Shown in pieces: positions 4,675-5,614 of a stretch of 5,614 nt of DNA (position 1 is its first letter; each line of letters opens with the position of its first letter). Below the pieces are notes generated by a model, which worked only from the letters and a program-made list of their open reading frames with translations, was not told the origin of the DNA and did not search any database. The position numbers and the translations under genes are program-made. The DNA comes from Nitrososphaerota archaeon (GTDB lineage Archaea; Thermoproteota; Nitrososphaeria; Nitrososphaerales; UBA183). Location: assembly GCA_029784795.1 (NCBI GenBank), contig JAFMAW010000061.1, positions 1 to 5,614 on the forward strand, read 5' to 3'.

Positions 4675-5273
4675 GCGACCAGGTCAACCCCAGGCAGAAG
4701 CGCGCGAAGGAGGTCCTGAGCTCCGTCCTCGCCAGCGAGATGTCCGTCAAGGACGCCCTCTCAAGGGCGACCCAGGGGACCGGGGCCACCCCCGTCGACG
4801 CCTCGAGGGCGCTCTACTCGCTCCTGGAGGAGAAGAAGGCTGCGCTCGCCGACCCATCCCCCCCGGCCTCGACCTTCGAGTACCTGGGCCGCGCCTACTC
4901 CTCCTGGTTCTGGGTGACGGTGGCGTTCCTCGCGGTGACTGTGAGCTCGATCTACCTCCTCCCGCAGTACCCCCCCTTCGTCTACGTCAGGTACGTCTTC
5001 GGCGCCATAGCTGTGCTCTACTTCCCGGGCTACACCCTCATCGAGGCCCTCTACCCCAAGAAGGAGGACCTCGACAGCCTGGAGCGCCTCGCCCTCTCCA
5101 TCGGCCTGAGCCTGGCCCTGGTCCCGCTGGTGGGGCTCCTCCTCAACTACACCCCATGGGGGATACGCCTCGACCCCATAGTGGTCTCGCTCTCCATCCT
5201 CGGAGTCGGCCTGGCGCTGGTGGCCGCGGTCCGGAAGGAGTCGTACATCAGGCTCACCGCGAGGGCGGGGTAG
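4671..5273 (+). CDS. DUF1616 membrane-domain protein (N-terminal half of the family as a separate gene)
   Basis: This 200-residue protein has a cytoplasmic helical N-terminus (about 1-62, including MSVKDALSRA and ASRALYSLLEEKK, possibly a small winged-helix-like fold). Four transmembrane helices follow (about 78-97, 104-125, 139-158, 167-187). The stretch LYFPGYTLIEALYPKKEDLD, then SLERLALSIGLSLALVPLVG and NYTPWGIRLDPI, is the signature of the N-terminal membrane region of DUF1616 proteins. In the usual single-chain form a further helix and the extracellular domain follow. Here the chain ends soon after helix 4, and the missing part is the preceding gene. No Shine-Dalgarno is visible at ATG 4671, so translation probably relies on coupling through the ATGA overlap. 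The next gene starts four bases after the stop. Codons end almost only in C or G. Confidence 0.85.
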   Translation: MSDQVNPRQKRAKEVLSSVLASEMSVKDALSRATQGTGATPVDASRALYSLLEEKKAALADPSPPASTFEYLGRAYSSWFWVTVAFLAVTVSSIYLLPQYPPFVYVRYVFGAIAVLYFPGYTLIEALYPKKEDLDSLERLALSIGLSLALVPLVGLLLNYTPWGIRLDPIVVSLSILGVGLALVAAVRKESYIRLTARAG

Positions 5274-5277
5274 AGGC

Positions 5278-5614
5278 TTGGCAAGGTACTTCTCCTTCGG
5301 CGCCGGCATCGCCGCCTTCGGGGCCGTCGTCGCCTTCGTCTCCTACTACTTCCTCTTCAGCGCCCCCTTCGCCGCCCTGGGGGTGGCCTGCGTGATACTC
5401 GGCGGTGCGACCATCACCCTCCCCGAGTCCCCGGTCCCCAGCGGCGCGGTGCGGGGCGTCGTCCACGCGTCCGTCATGAACGTGGAGGCCCTCCTCGAGG
5501 AGTTCGACGTCCGCGAGAAGGCCGTCTACCTCCCCCCCAGGGAGGGGGAGTCCGTCGCCTACGTCCCGCTGGCGTCCAACCCTCGCGTCCCCTCGGCGGA
5601 CTCGCTCATGAAGG
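5278..5614 (+). CDS. membrane protein, 5' part, cut by the right edge
   Basis: An open frame of 112 codons starts at TTG 5278, four bases after the upstream stop, with GAGG (5273-5276) just before it. The protein begins MARYFSFGAGIAAFGAVVAF, with two transmembrane segments at about 7-27 and 29-48 separated by a very short turn. A cytoplasmic or soluble domain follows with MNVEALLEEFDVREKAVYLP, then PPREGESVAYVPLAS and NPRVPSADSLMK before the edge. The two-helix hairpin plus a 'VEALLEEFDV...AVYLPPR...AYVPL' pattern recalls uncharacterised archaeal membrane proteins, but I cannot give a family name. Strong C/G-ending codon bias matches the two genes upstream, supporting real coding and membership of the same operon. 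The next Met (67) would delete both helices, so the TTG start is preferred. Confidence 0.75.
   Translation, partial: MARYFSFGAGIAAFGAVVAFVSYYFLFSAPFAALGVACVILGGATITLPESPVPSGAVRGVVHASVMNVEALLEEFDVREKAVYLPPREGESVAYVPLASNPRVPSADSLMK

Noticed and set aside
4761..5466. Minus-strand frames opposite the DUF1616 membrane gene and the last gene
   Set aside because: Long open antisense frames are expected in GC-rich DNA. They are Glu/Gly/Arg-rich and contain no recognisable domain.
1..5614. CRISPR array, insertion sequence ends, attachment sites
   Set aside because: No spaced direct repeats of CRISPR type, no transposase-like frame and no terminal inverted repeats were seen.

Overview
The window looks archaeal. 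It carries an archaeosortase-type membrane protease/transpeptidase, two pieces of the DUF1616 membrane family (known mainly from archaea), surface proteins rich in N-glycosylation sequons, and TATA-like promoter boxes close to start codons. Two features suggest a GC-rich member of the Nitrososphaeria/'Thaumarchaeota' or a neighbouring TACK lineage. One is the strongly C/G-ending, AGG-rich codon use in the right-hand third. The other is the pairing of DUF1616 with a small secreted helical protein. This placement is inference; no rRNA or tRNA is present.

Layout. (1) Positions 1-503, minus strand: the 5' end of an unidentified gene leaving the left edge, preceded by a 112-residue three-helix membrane protein. 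(2) 504-782: a 279-base divergent intergenic region with a two-sided promoter palindrome and a 9-bp-periodic GTGCA repeat that could be an operator. (3) 783-2602, plus strand: two tandem ribbon-helix-helix (RHH) paralogues, then a secreted beta-rich protein ending in a sortase-type tail (VPLFP, hydrophobic helix, RWRK), then a short N-anchored, sequon-rich surface protein. The last three genes are joined by 4-base ATGA stop/start overlaps. (4) 2588-3592, minus strand: an archaeosortase with Cys204, Arg249 and His269, converging on the previous gene with a 15-base overlap. (5) 3593-3697: a divergent promoter region. (6) 3698-5614, plus strand: a tightly coupled operon of a secreted helical protein, the extracellular half of DUF1616, the membrane half of DUF1616, and a membrane protein cut by the window end.

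Reading of the system. The central block (783-3592) looks like a self-contained surface-display cassette. One putative target carries a C-terminal sorting signal and is translationally coupled to a companion surface protein. A processing enzyme lies on the opposite strand, and two small DNA-binding proteins stand at the head of the operon. The operon to the right probably builds another envelope complex, with DUF1616 present as two genes in swapped order instead of one polypeptide. Base composition rises visibly from the cassette to this operon, consistent with the cassette being accessory DNA, although the sequence alone does not prove transfer.
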